Assembly (NCBI RefSeq): GCF_014066305.1
Contig: NW_023501085.1
Location: 124,001-188,000 of the forward strand
Length of the DNA: 64,000 nucleotides
Source of the DNA: Letharia columbiana
Lineage: Eukaryota > Ascomycota > Lecanoromycetes > Lecanorales > Parmeliaceae
Direction of reading: 5' to 3'
The notes beneath the pieces are model-generated. The model was not told the DNA's origin. It did no database searches and saw only the letters and a program-made list of their open reading frames with translations. Positions 15,070 to 25,772 of the stretch are shown here, one piece after another (position 1 is the first letter of the stretch; each line of letters starts with the position of its first letter). Made by a program: the position numbers and the translations under genes.

Positions 15070-15233
15070 TATTATAAGCGTATTCTTAACACACCTCTTA
15101 GCCCTATAGCTAGCGGGCCTTGGCGAAGGTATTCTCTATTATATTATATCTTCTTTTCATCTATATAGTTTAATATCTTAGTTATCTTATTAAATATATC
15201 TATATTAATATTATATCTATATCGATTCTAATA
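15070..15233 (+). repeat. 3' LTR of the Gypsy element at 8222-15233
   Basis: This repeat aligns with 8222-8385 over 164 bp. It keeps more ancestral G and C (ACACACC, CTTGGCGAAGG) than the 5' copy. The duplicated TATAT follows directly. Confidence 0.88.
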
Positions 15234-15238
15234 TATAT

Positions 15239-15830
15239 AGTAAATATAGAGTAAGATATAATTACTTTTATAGTATTACTAAATTATATAAGAGCTTTAA
15301 ACTAATCTAAAGAAGATATACTTTAATAAGATTTTAATAATAAGACTATAAAATTCGTAGAATTATTATTAAGAGAAATTCTTAAGAAGTTTAAGGTGTT
15401 AAGATAATAGTAATAAATTAATTCTTTAAAGAGATTTTTAATACTCGCTAAAATAATAATATTATAATTTACTTACTTTTATAGTAATAAGAGAGTCTTA
15501 ATAAATAATAATAATAATTAAGAAATCGAGTTAAGTAATAATAACTTCTTAAGATATTTATTAAAGATTTCTTAAGTCTCGAGAAGTAGTTTAATAGATA
15601 AAAAAGGCTTTCTAAACTAAATAACTTAAGAAAATACTTTTTATAATAAGATTTTCAATAAAGAATTTAGCGGAAAAATAAATAATAATAAATTATAGTC
15701 GAATAGGTCTAATAAAGATTCTAAAGATACGTAAGAATAATAATAAAGAAGATTCTACTTTAGGGCTATAAAAAGATCTAGATAAAACCTTTAAAGATTA
15801 TAAATGATTAGGCTCGTGTGGGTAGAAGAG
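15239..15830 (-). mobile_element. probable continuation of the older minus-strand retroelement
   Basis: This AT-rich, CA/TG-poor sequence resumes after the TATAT duplication. It shares the composition of 2346-8216 and is most simply the other half of the element split by the Gypsy insertion. No domain is recognised here. GC content recovers at about 15800-15900, where the neighbouring gene ends. Confidence 0.45.
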
Positions 15831-15885
15831 GATATAGATTCTATGGAAGCCTACGGCAGTAGGATCTTTATCCCACCAGGCCAAT

Positions 15886-17362
15886 CTATACTATATATAA
15901 ACTAGCTGCAAAAGCCTGCAAGGAAGCACCTTCCGACTGGCGTTCTGTGATTCCCACCCAAACTAGCTGTGAAACATCGTTGCCTCTGCAGGCTTGGCCA
16001 GTCGATAGAACGTCGTCGGAATCCCAATCAATGCCTGTATCTGATCTCAAGGGTTGAGGCTTGATTGCTTGTCGCAGAAGGTCCGAGTGGTATAAATCGC
16101 AGTCGCTTAGAAACATGCTCATGCCTTGCACAGAAATTTGAGGGGCCTCCAATATGTAAAGCGCCTTGAGATCTGCAGCATCATGAAGTACCAATTTCAA
16201 ATCTTCTTCTGTGAGATCGGGCCTGTTTGACATGCACAAGGTAATCATCTTGCCATGCTTTCGGAGTCTCGAGACCACGAGCGACAGATCCTCCGCAGAG
16301 AAAGCTTTGAAAGGGCTTAGATCTACATCGTCATGGTCTTCCAAGGCTCTGCACAGAAGATTCAGTAGATGAGGAGACGGTTCCAGAGCATTCGCTTGCT
16401 CATAAAGCCTGTCTTTTAACCTCGGCAGAAAGTCTGTCAGAAGCTCTGCCTCTGATAACAAGCCAGCGTCTTCGTCTGGTGCATCCAGAAGTGCTTTAAG
16501 CACAGTGGCCATAGCTCCATCACGTAGGGTCTTCGCGGTGCCAGGCTTCTCAAGCTCTGGAACAGCCACCTCATCTCCGCCTCCCTGGCCGAATTCCGGC
16601 TCTTCCCATTCTCCCTCGGGCCACGTATCCTGAAGTGTAGCCACTGGAATAGTATGCCACCGATTGAATTCGTCGAGCAATGGAGGGAGATCCTCTGCAC
16701 TTTGTGGGTCGCTGAGATCATAGTATGCCTCAAGGTAGATACGAGCGGTAAGTGGCGCCATGAGTTGGACCGATCGCTCACTTTCCATGCCATAGAAGTC
16801 AACGAAGCAGTAGCGAACATTGCTTGGTTCAGTGATATCGAAGACAGTAATCCCTAAGAAGTATAAGATCAGTCATTATCATGCCTTTTAGTCAACTTAT
16901 GGACGGGGTTGGTTGCCCGCATGTACGCATCAAGACATTAAGTGTTCGGCGTGACTGCCCCACACATATCTCATCTCGGTCGGGTTTCTTACCATTGTTG
17001 TTGTCGCCTTCGTCGTATGCCATATAGAAATTCTCAACGAGTACAGGATGGTAATAGCCGTCATCTGGACCAAATGATGCACCAGTGATAAGGCAAGTGG
17101 CAATGAATGGGAATGGGACGTGAACGTTCTTCTCGTGAAATCCGTCCTCTGGAGGGGTCCAGAAGTCGTCATCTTGACGTTGAGCGGCGATGAGTTCCTG
17201 TTCAAGTGGGATCCGATTTGCCGGATCCGCGAAAATTTGGAGAGTTCCAAGGCATCGTCTCAACGCGGTGTGCCCATAGAGCCATTGGTGATGGATGGCA
17301 CATAGGGTGCGGTAACGGGCATTTATGCTTGCAATGACGAACAGCTGATGGCGTTGACCCAT
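15886..17362 (-). CDS. fungal hypothetical protein, probably 3'-truncated by the repeat block
   Basis: The two exons are 17362-16993 and 16853-15886. The intron (16854-16992) begins GTAAGA and ends TTAG. The product is about 445 aa. The start chosen is the ATG of MGQRHQLFVIASINARY at 17362, although the frame is open further upstream, because the sequence becomes conserved-looking there; the upstream part is low-complexity. I recall this N-terminus (MGQRHQLFV followed by HHQWLYG and LRRCL) from uncharacterised Pezizomycotina proteins, but no function is known to me. The C-terminal part has regularly spaced leucines resembling a weak leucine-rich pattern. The frame stops within about 100 bp of the RIP-affected repeat junction, right after a QLVWVGI segment. 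I infer that the original 3' end was lost to insertion or mutation. Confidence 0.7.
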
Positions 17363-17593
17363 TGTGGTCAGGTGGTTTGGGAATGCAGTCGATGAGATGG
17401 GTGAGAATGTGAGGGAGTGATAGAGACAGTGAGTCGAAGTGTCAGTGTTGAAGGAGTGATGGATGGAGGTGGTAGTAGGAGTGAGTCGAAGTGTCAATTT
17501 GAAGGGGAGATGGGGAGTGGTGGAAGTGAATGAGTGAAGCAAGGTAAGACGGTGATGCACCTATTTAACCTCAGCCGTGCAACATTAGGGCTG

Positions 17594-17627
17594 TTTTTTT
17601 TTTTTTTTTGTTGTTGTTGTTGTTGTT
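17594..17627. repeat. poly-T followed by (GTT)n microsatellite
   Basis: A T run of about 16 is followed directly by about six GTT units. It lies in the intergenic space upstream of the minus-strand gene at 15886-17362, roughly 230 bp from its start codon. Confidence 0.85.
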
Positions 17628-17937
17628 GCCAAAACATCATCATATTCATCTCTGACTTTTCTCTTCAGTTGCAGGATCAGGTATTCATTGGGTATACTCT
17701 ACGAGTACTAATCAGATGCCAGTAATCTTACAGCCGTACGGTTTCTACTTCTTGAAAATCATTATGTAGAGATCATGCCAAAAGACCCATCCTTTGACCT
17801 TGAAGCTATTCAGGGAGCTCCGGGACCTTGGTCTTAGACTATGAGGTGAATAAAGGGTCGAAACGCGAGCATCGCGATTTAATCTTTAATTTTAAGTGGA
17901 TTTCGAAATGGAATTTGGCAAATCGCGCCCCCTCCGC

Positions 17938-18307
17938 TTTGCCCAAAAATCCAAAAATCCAAAAGAATCATGTTTTTCTTATCTAAAATTATGAATATTA
18001 ATTATCAAGTAGTCTTTTCTATATAAAATCTAGTTTCTTTAACAAGTTCTATTAGTTTTTTTGTCAAATTTTTTCAAATTAAATTTTTATCTTTATTAAG
18101 TAAAGTGACGAAGTGAACGTACTCTTCTATACAAAATCAAGATTATCAAAAATATTCTCTTTAAATTAATCTGAAAAAAAAGTAATAAAATTAATAAATC
18201 AGTATAACTTTAATATAAACGAGATTAATAAATAATAAAAATTTGAATCTAGATAAGAAAAATATGGCTTTTCCTAATTTTTTTGGATATTTTCGGGATT
18301 TTTCTAG
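17938..18307. mobile_element. MITE-like AT-rich element with imperfect terminal inverted repeats
   Basis: The left arm (about 17938-17990, AAAAATCCAAAAATCC ... TTTTTCTTATCT) pairs imperfectly with the reverse complement of the right arm (about 18253-18307, AGATAAGAAAAATATGG ... GGATATTTTCGGG). The interior of about 260 bp has no coding capacity and is AT-rich. It sits in the divergent promoter region between the gene at 15886-17362 and CTF4, ending about 160 bp before the CTF4 start codon. A target duplication could not be fixed. It may instead be a chance AT-rich palindrome. Confidence 0.45.
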
Positions 18308-18465
18308 CAATCTTATCAATTTGTAATCGCTTTGCAGGGGTTCGCGACGCGTGTCCCTGAGTCTCTTTACGCGTCTCTCTCAGAATCAAGTGCTGTCAAA
18401 AGGTTCAAGTGCACTTGCATCATCTCACGCACAAGACACGCTGCTCAAGATTCACGAGGAGAACT

Positions 18466-21333
18466 ATGGCCGCAGTTACTCAACAACGGCCTCGTGCCCG
18501 CCCAGCGCGTAAGTGGGAAGAATGATCAGTCTTACCCATATTCTGAGTACCTCATACAGATCCCTCCGGCCCTACCTTCTTGACATATACCCCGAATGGC
18601 AAGCAATTGGTCACAGCCGGATCGAACAACGTGGTTAGAGTCTACGCAACAGGCTCGGATGGGGAACCCACGAATCTGGACGATTGTCAGGAGAACAATA
18701 CCGCAATTGCTGCTACTGTACGCTTGGCCGCGAAAACCAGCATGGACGACTGGGCTAATGAGGAGTAGAACGACTTCTTCCTCACCGGTTCCGAAGATGG
18801 TACCGTCTGCATGTACTCGCTGGATACGTACACCTATGAGAAGATGCTCACGCGATGTACCCTACCCATACGAGACATTGCGCTGTCACCAGATGGGCAA
18901 TGGGCTGCTGTGGCTAGCGAGTGAGTCCGACATATTCTGGGTCAAGAGCCGATTCACTGACTTCATGCAGCGAGCTAACCGTGAAGGTCGTCAATATCGC
19001 CGATACTTACACGGTGCTCTATCTACGCGACCTGCCCAGGCCCGCCAAACATCTATCATTCGATCCCAGCGGCTCGTACATCGCTGCGTCCTGCGCCGAC
19101 GGCATTGTCTATGTTTACAAGCTCAGCACTGAAGAGCCGGACTTGGTCAGAAAGGTTGATGGGTTGATCCGCAGCCTCGATGTCGAGTCTGAGTCGAGTT
19201 CGCGAGCCGTATGGCATCCGGACGGGCGAGCGTTTGCTGCACCAACAGCAACGAGAGATATTCAAGTGGTGTCAAGTGGAGATGGGGAGCGCCAAAGGGC
19301 ATTTTCTGGAGGTCACATGGGAGACGTAACAGCACTCGTTTGGTCGCCAAATGGGGCTCTGCTCATCACCTCAGCGTCGGACAGGAAGATCCTGTTGTGG
19401 GATACCAAGACACAAAAGATTCTAGCCAGGTGATCATGATCCAGACAGCCAGCCAGCAAGCCTCGTGCTAACATTGGTGCAGATACGATTACCCAAGCGT
19501 AATCAACATGGCATGGCATCCAACTCAGAACATCGTTTCCTTCGTCACATCGGATGGTGAATTGTATATCTATGAGGGTTTCTTGCAGCCAGACACCTTT
19601 ACCCTGCTTCAAAAGCCCATGCAATCGTCGCCATTCATCAGGGATCCACTTGCAGAAACATCGGGAAACGCTAGCAAAGTCCTCCCCAACGGCGTCAAAG
19701 ATAAACCAGATGCCCGCGCTAAGCGGAGAGGAACTCCAGATTCCCTTGATGATATTCTTGGTCCAGAGCTGGGAGATGAAGATGACTTCGTCAGCGATGA
19801 TGATGGGGCGGGCTATCTGGATGGTGTCAACGGATTTGGAAAACGAAGTAACGGCCATCTGGATTCGATCGATGGGATCGATAACAAAAGAAGAGCGACT
19901 ATTCATGCGTGGCAGCCAAGACTCCATCAATCCTTTCAACCTGGAAGTACGCCCTGGCGAGGCAACCGGAAATATCTATGTGAGACCCGAGCTTGACAGA
20001 CACTGGCAAGGCTAATCGTCATCCAGCCCTGAATCTGACCGGCTTTGTTTGGACTGTTGATCAAGATACCCACCATACTGTGACCGTAGAATTTTATGAT
20101 CATGAATTCCACCGTGACTTTCATTTCACAGATCCATATCTATATGACAAAGCTTGCTTGAGTATGCTCTTGTGTCACTCGACAGCGAGGAAATAGGCTG
20201 ACAGGTCCCAGATGAGAATGGAACTCTGTTTTCCTGCCCTCCGGCGAATGGCAATCCAGCAATGGTATTTTACCGTCCCCATGAGACCTGGACAACACGA
20301 GCAGATTGGCGTACTCAGCTGCCAGCCGGAGAAGACGTGACCTGTAAGCAGGTCCTTATCCTCGCGTCGGTCCAAGTATTGACAAATGATAGCGATATCC
20401 CTGAGCGACTCGTACATTGTCGTCACAACCTCAACTAACTACGTCCGTGTCTTCACATTGTACGGCACACCGTTCAGAGTCTACCGGCAAAAGTCATCTC
20501 CGACGGTCACATGCGCTTCATGGCGGGATTACATTCTTACGATGGGCAATGGGACTGTTGGTGGCGACGGATCAACAAAGCTTTTGTACAACATCGAGAA
20601 CGTCAAACGGGATGAAGTCTGCCAAAGCGAAGACATTGTAGCTTTGACCGAAGGTGCTCAAGTCAAGAGCGTCTTCTTTTCGGATAACGGTGATCCCTGT
20701 GTCTACGACTCTACCGGCATTCTGCTAATCCTACAACACTGGCGGTCCCCCGGTCAGGCAAGATGGGTACCCGTATTGGACACAAAGCAGCTGGAACGTC
20801 TTGCTAGCGGGAGAAAGGAAGAGACCTATTGGCCTGTTGCTGTTGCGCAAGAGAAGTTCCATTGCATCATTCTCAAAGGAGGAGATCAGTATCCGTACTT
20901 CCCAAAACCGTTGCTTAGCGAGTTCGACTTCAAAATACCCTGCTCCAACCCAACGCTACCAAAGGATTCAGAAGACTCGGCTGTCCTGGAGGGCCCCAAG
21001 CTCGAGGAATCCTTCGTTCGCAGCTCACTGATGCTAAGTCTGCTCGAAGACCTCATATCGTCGACAAATGCCACACACAGCCAACGAACCGAGCTAAGCA
21101 GACGAGAAATCGACGTAAACAAGTCATTGCTGCAGCTGCTGAATGTCGAATGCAGGGAAGGCGAAGACAGAGGCATGAAAGCCCTAGAGATTGTAGGCTT
21201 GATGAGAGACCCAAGCGGGAAAATGGTAGAGGCTGCGGGCAAAGTGGCGGGCCGGTATGGAAGGACGGTACTGCAAGAGAAGATCGGAGAACTGGCGGAG
21301 AAGAGGCTGTTGGGTATAGAAGACGAGGAGTAG
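18466..21333 (+). CDS. CTF4: replisome coupling factor CTF4/Mcl1/SepB (WDHD1/AND-1 family)
   Basis: The eight exons are 18466-18508, 18560-18717, 18769-18920, 18971-19429, 19483-19979, 20027-20161, 20212-20343 and 20393-21333. They sum to exactly 2517 nt, an 838-aa protein, the usual length of filamentous-fungal SepB/Mcl1. The family is a homotrimeric hub that ties the CMG helicase to DNA polymerase alpha in the nucleus. Residues about 15-330 form an N-terminal WD40 propeller (TYTPNGKQLVTAGSNN, NDFFLTGSEDG, LSFDPSGSYIAASC, VVWHPDGRAFAAP). An acidic linker follows. The SepB propeller starts near 428 (STPWRGNRKYL, FVWTVDQDTHH). A C-terminal helical bundle starts near 730 (LEESFVRSSLMLSLLEDLI). 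There is no HMG box, as expected in fungi. All seven introns have GT..AG ends. Intron 2 is 51 nt and in frame, ending in TAG, so its retention would stop translation. The gene converges with EMI1, 147 bp away. Confidence 0.95.
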
Positions 21334-21480
21334 TCGTAGTATTCCCAAGACCAGAATATTCAAGCGAACAGCATCCCTCATTCCGAATCCCTAGACCGAC
21401 CCCCTCCCCTGCACCCATCCTCACCATCCTCCCCAACTCCCACCTCACTCCCCCTCCCCCCTCTTCCTCCCCCACCCCCC

Positions 21481-22001
21481 TCACCAAATCCGCCCAATCC
21501 CCCCCAAACGCCCCCCAACCTTCCACCTCCTCGCCTCCCACACATCCTCACTACTCCCCTTCTCCCCCCCCCATACTTCTCCCTCTCCCTCCCCGCCGCC
21601 CACGCCCGCACCCTCTCCCTCCGCCGCTCCTCCCCCGCGACCCCGCGGTTCGTCCGGACGCAGAACCAGAAGTCGGCCCAGTGGTCGCCGCAGCCGCGCA
21701 GGCTGCCGTAGCGGTACACGTGGGCGAATTGGCCGCCGAAGGACTGGCAGTGGAAGGCCGCGTCGAAGGCGGAGCGGCAGGAGAGGGTGGTGGGGAGGGT
21801 TGTTGCGGGGGTTATGGGGGGGGGGAGGGATGTCGGGTCGGGGGTGCTGGCGGGTGGGTGGTCGGGGAGGCGTGGGTGGGTGGTGGTGGTTGGGTCGGGG
21901 GGGCTTGCGGGTGGTTGGTCGGGGAGGGTGGGTGGGTCGGCGGTGGTGGTGATTGGGTTGGGGGGAGGTGGGTCTTTGGTGGTGTTCCATAGCCAGCCCA
22001 T
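21481..22001 (-). CDS. EMI1: EMI1-like twin CX9C protein (DUF3128 family), with a probable homopolymer frame break
   Basis: The frame starts MGWLWNTT at 22001. A proline-rich spacer follows. The conserved domain has two CX9C pairs (SCRSAFDAAFHC and CGDHWADFWFC) joined by GGQFAHVYRYGSL, the hallmark of the family that includes yeast Emi1 and human C22orf39. Yeast Emi1 is needed for full induction of early meiotic genes; twin CX9C pairs often form disulfide-linked helical hairpins. The continuous frame runs on to 21378 as arginine/glycine-rich nonsense. The conserved tail SSEDVWEARR lies in another frame and ends at 21481. The switch falls at a run of nine C (G on the coding strand) at 21564-21572; one more base would join the frames. 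I infer an assembly error, or a recent mutation. The next gene, CTF4, converges on it. A CACGTG lies about 115 bp upstream. Confidence 0.85.
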
Positions 22002-22116
22002 TGTTGGGGATTTTGGACGGTTGTGCGTAGTTAGTTGTAAGTGGTTTTAATTAGGTGGTTGACTACTTTGGGAGTGGGCTCGACTGAGGGAGAGCCGCTT
22101 TAGCGCGGGAGCTAAT

Positions 22117-22122
22117 CACGTG
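22117..22122. promoter_or_regulatory. CACGTG E-box upstream of the EMI1-like gene
   Basis: The palindrome in context AATCACGTGATG lies 116 bp before the start codon. Such sites bind bHLH factors of the Cbf1 type in fungi. Its role here is inferred from position only. Confidence 0.4.
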
Positions 22123-22202
22123 ATGGGATACCCGAGCAGACACGGTTGGGAAGCGGTGCGCCGGGCCCCCGCTCTGACTGGATTCATCTACCCCGATCCC
22201 CC

Positions 22203-22370
22203 TGCGGTAGTCTTTTACCTTGAGGCTTGCGGTACATCTTTTTGTTGCGGTGCTTCTTTACTCTGCGGTACTGACCTTGCGATGCTAACATTTCTTGCGT
22301 TAGACCTTGCCCTGCGGTAACTATCTACTTCGCAGTGCTACTTTCTCGGTAGCGACCACCGACTGTGATG
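22203..22370. repeat. degenerate short repeats of TGCGGTA type
   Basis: TTGCGGTA/CTGCGGTA and close variants recur at irregular spacings of roughly 12-25 bp through about 22203-22355, separated by T-rich spacers. No open frame explains it. It lies upstream of the EMI1-like gene. Confidence 0.5.
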
Positions 22371-22379
22371 TATCAGAGA

Positions 22380-23675
22380 CCCCAGTACCATGGATTACGC
22401 GTTCAGAATCTGTTCCACCCTTGTCTACACATGTCAATCTACGTGGTTAGATATTTGTCTGTGTTCAAATTCTTATGTCGAACTCTTGCAGCAACCGCCG
22501 AACGTTCCTAAACTCGTTCTTACTATGAAAGGTACTTACTAAGTGAGTAGCATCACTGGTGTATTTTTTATCACAACATCCAATCATGTCTTCATCTGTT
22601 AGCGCAGAGTCTGAGAGTCTATCGAAGAACGATCTATCCTGTGTTTCTTTGCAACCCAACAACTTTTCAAAATCGTTTGACGACAAAAATTTCTACAACA
22701 TCTATTAGATCTGCTTAAAAAGCAGAACTGCCGATTCGAAAATTTGATTGTAGGTTCTTCATTGTTGAATCGTGGTCTTGAGAATGCATTTCTTGATGTT
22801 CGGCCAGCAGCCCCTGAATATATTACCTGCTAGTTTATGGGTACTAGACACGCTCTCAAAAGCTGATGTCGATACAATTTCTTTGGGCCTAGTCCGTAAA
22901 CCAACACCTGAACACATTCTATCAACGACATAACTCTCTTGATACAGTTGCCGAAGTGAATGCAACCTGGCTTCGCAAGTTTCGCTGGCGAATCAACACT
23001 TCATCCATTTTACCCGCGACATCCATAACCCTGAAATCATTAGCTACACAGCCATCTCAAGGATACCGCTTGGTAGTCTGACCCAGATTTTCAACTTTCC
23101 GCATACCACAATTGTCTTCGCATGGCCATTGATCACTGCCACTTTCAACAACGTGCCCACACAACATCTTTGTGTTGCTCATCAATGCTTTACACATTCT
23201 GCACTGCACTGACGGCATGAGCTATTGGAGCTAAGTGGTTACAGGAATCAGGGAGCTAACGTGGAAATTTTTATCGCCTGTAGACTTTGGAAATGGTGTT
23301 GATATCTCGGTTTGCCGGTCAGAGAAAGTCTTGGGCCTACATATTACTTATAGACTCAGCTTTATTGGATCCTGAACACTGATGCCGGAGTGAGTCACAC
23401 ACGATAGCCTCGAGAAAGCAGACTGGCAGAAGGGGGTCCGGCGATCCGCCTAGCAAGTTGCCTAATTTTTCCCCACTGGTGTCACCAATCAAAACATATG
23501 CGGGACTTGGCGTTGGAGGCTGTCGTGTCCGAAAGATCACGTAGCACGGGGACGGCAATGTTTAATTTCCCACAATTCCTCTCCTTGCATTTCTCTATTG
23601 ATGTGCAGAGAATAAGCATCCCCCTATCAACAAGAGACGTCTCACATCTTCCGATGACAAAGCCACTGTGGAGTC
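22380..23675. other. intergenic, no supported gene
   Basis: Only short open frames without family signal are present: 22465-22686 and 22759-22965 on the minus strand, 23337-23558 on the minus strand. They lack splice-linked extensions that I could find. Base composition is normal, so this is not a RIP block. It may contain remains of a decayed gene related to the kinase pseudogene that follows. Confidence 0.4.
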
Positions 23676-24657
23676 ATGACTCTCACTCCTTTTAAGCCGA
23701 GGCTTATAGCTTGGGGTGCATCTGGAGTAGTCTACAAGGTCTCAGACCGCATTGCCGTGAAGAGACGAGTCGTCGATTGTGACGAAGGGTTTGACTTCGA
23801 GAATGAGATTCGCGTCTACGATCTTCTCGAGAGCAACCCCAATGTCCTTGTTTTGTTCGAGTTTTTACCGGAGTTCGGATTTCAACTTCTTGGAGTTTAT
23901 CGGCGAACTCCACAGTGACCTCCACAACCGGATCAAGCAGCACCAAACTAACAATCGGTCGAAATCCTGGCAGGTTCTCCATGTCGCTTATCTACATCCC
24001 CGAGACCTGATTGTTAGATGGGTGAGGCAACTGACGGATGCTGTCGTTACGCTCGAGTCTCTTCGCCTCATGGACGGTGGTATTCGACCGCCAAACATCT
24101 TTGTTGACAGCAATGAATCTGTTAAGCTTATCGACTTCGGTTTTACGGCGCCAACTGGAAATGACGACCCGGGCATACAGTCGTCTTACAGTAGGTTGCT
24201 TCGGCAAGAAGCAGAACCTGATCACTGGATCTGGGGGAGTTATACTCCACAAGCCGAAAAACGATTTGAGCTGGGTTCAATTTTCTACCTTTTGACCCGC
24301 GATTACGAACCCTACGAAAATGAATGGTTCGGCCGCGATCATGGACCGATCACTATAGAGCTTCTTCAGGCTGTGAGATTTCCTGCGCTGGACGGAAGGA
24401 ATATTGATTCAATCATACGGGAATGCTGGAATGGAGAATATTCGTCTATGAAAGCATTGAAAATTGACACCTTGCAGCTCGCTCAAGATGAGCCTCTTCC
24501 TATTCCGCGCGTCGTGGACACGAGAGAGTATGAGGCAACGCAGAAGGAGTGCGAGCAGCGGGTCAAAGATGGGATCCTAGAGTCAACTGAATGGCAGACT
24601 CCTCGTCAATTCATGGGATATGATCGCGTTAGTAACACGCCATGTGAGGATAGTTAG
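23676..24657 (+). pseudogene. fungal protein-kinase-like gene, frameshifted and catalytically degenerate
   Basis: The N-lobe reads in one frame from 23676 (glycine-rich WGASGVVYKV, then IAVKRRV with the ATP-binding lysine, and FENEIRVYDLL). The frame ends at a stop at 23918. The C-lobe continues in the next frame from about 23880 (DFNFLEFIGELHSDL) to 24657, so one extra base lies near 23870-23885; no intron signals are there. The catalytic loop reads DGGIRPPNIFVD where this family usually has HGDLRPPN, so the His and the catalytic Asp are replaced. The DFG-type metal-binding Asp is kept (LIDFGF). Later blocks such as GSIFYLLTRDYEPY and WFGRDHGP match the fungal-expanded kinase family. The double defect argues for a pseudogene rather than an active pseudokinase. 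It is flanked by a MITE-like insertion downstream. Confidence 0.75.
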
Positions 24658-25063
24658 AAGGTAGCAATGACAATACTTCTTGACGGTCTTCTCAATGAAG
24701 CTTGTTTTCAATTGCGTTGGGACTAAGCGAATCCGCCCGTCTGCTTCGGTGTCTTTGGTGTAATGCGATGAGCCGTTTGCGCTTCTTCGATACAATAGTA
24801 GAGTGCCTCTCGCGCCAGTGCCATTCTCCGTCCCTTGATCTTCCCGCTTATCTTATTTATCGCCATCTTTCCTATCGTTATGGCTTGATAGGAGCGTTGG
24901 AAGGAAGGTATAGCGACTTGACAAGCAAGCTTCATAGAATGTATCGACTATCGATTCTCACTCGCGTCACGGGGGCGTAAAGCGGCGGTCACCCTAGACC
25001 TGATAGGGGTTGAGGTCAGCCACGACTGAGTGGGAGCTAAGGTACACGGTACATCTCTTACTA

Positions 25064-25582
25064 AGGGCCCGTTTGGCTACCACATTTTCGACATGATCAG
25101 GTTAGATTTTCAACTTTTCTTTTCAGGTAGGGGTATCATAACGTGCCAAGAGAACCACAGATTACGCCCCGTAATCGCTTCAACGTTAAGCCCCCGAAAC
25201 AAGAATTTATAACCACACATATTTAGAATATTTGAGAGCGTACGATCGAGAGAACTAAGTCTAATTATTATGATTATAAAAGAGCGCAAAATTCAAATCG
25301 CTTTTGAATATAAGAGTAGGAATTTATAGAAATTCGACCTCGGATATCGCTTTTCTTTAGTGTACATTTTGGCTCAAAACTTGCCTCAGGGCAAGTTTTA
25401 GAAATTAGCGTACATTTTCATATTTTTTGCCCTTAGGGCTGAAATTTCAGCTATCAGAATTTGATCTTGGCGCCAAGGTTGCATAATATTTCCATACACG
25501 TATTGAAGACGTAGGGCTGGTAATTGACTAAAGAAAATTATTTTGAAAATGTAGCTGTCAGGTTGGTAGCCAAACGGGCCCT
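25064..25582. mobile_element. non-autonomous TIR element (MITE), TA target duplication
   Basis: The ends AGGGCCCGTTTGGCTACCA (left) and its exact complement (right, to 25582) are inverted repeats. They are bordered by TA on both sides (25062-25063 and 25583-25584), giving a 519-bp element. The interior is AT-rich with no transposase. The TA duplication points to mobilisation by a Tc1/mariner-pogo type transposase. It lies between the kinase pseudogene and YME2, 190 bp before the YME2 start codon. Confidence 0.7.
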
Positions 25583-25772
25583 TAGGGCTTGTGCTGCCGA
25601 TTTTGAAAGCGCGTCTGAAGGAGCTGGACCTCTCTCCGCATTTCCAAGATTCAACATCCATCTATAATCACAACTTCTAGGCTCCAACGTTTTCTCTAAC
25701 ATGGCCTAGAGCTTCTCAGAATGATCAGTAAGATGCCACATCGTCGGGTATAATCAAAGTCTGACCGCCAAC

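Larger units (their letters stand above)
8222..15233 (+). mobile_element. full-length LTR retrotransposon (Ty3/Gypsy), RIP-inactivated
   Basis: This 7.0-kb element is bounded by two aligned 164-bp direct repeats (8222-8385 and 15070-15233). A 5-bp target duplication, TATAT, lies at 8217-8221 and 15234-15238. On the plus strand, in Gypsy order, I can read a Gag zinc knuckle (YNCDKKDYYRKNY near 10231), a protease active-site remnant near 10551, reverse transcriptase with a decayed YLDN box at 11922-11933, RNase H (TDYKDLIYF near 12571) and integrase at about 13000-13700. Stops are dense and all fit C-to-T or G-to-A changes. The element is inserted in older minus-strand retroelement sequence. 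Confidence 0.88.

Noticed and set aside
21378..21480. Arg/Gly-rich C-terminus of the EMI1-like frame
   Set aside because: It lies past the inferred frame break and is low-complexity antisense of a C-rich tract; the conserved tail is in the other frame.
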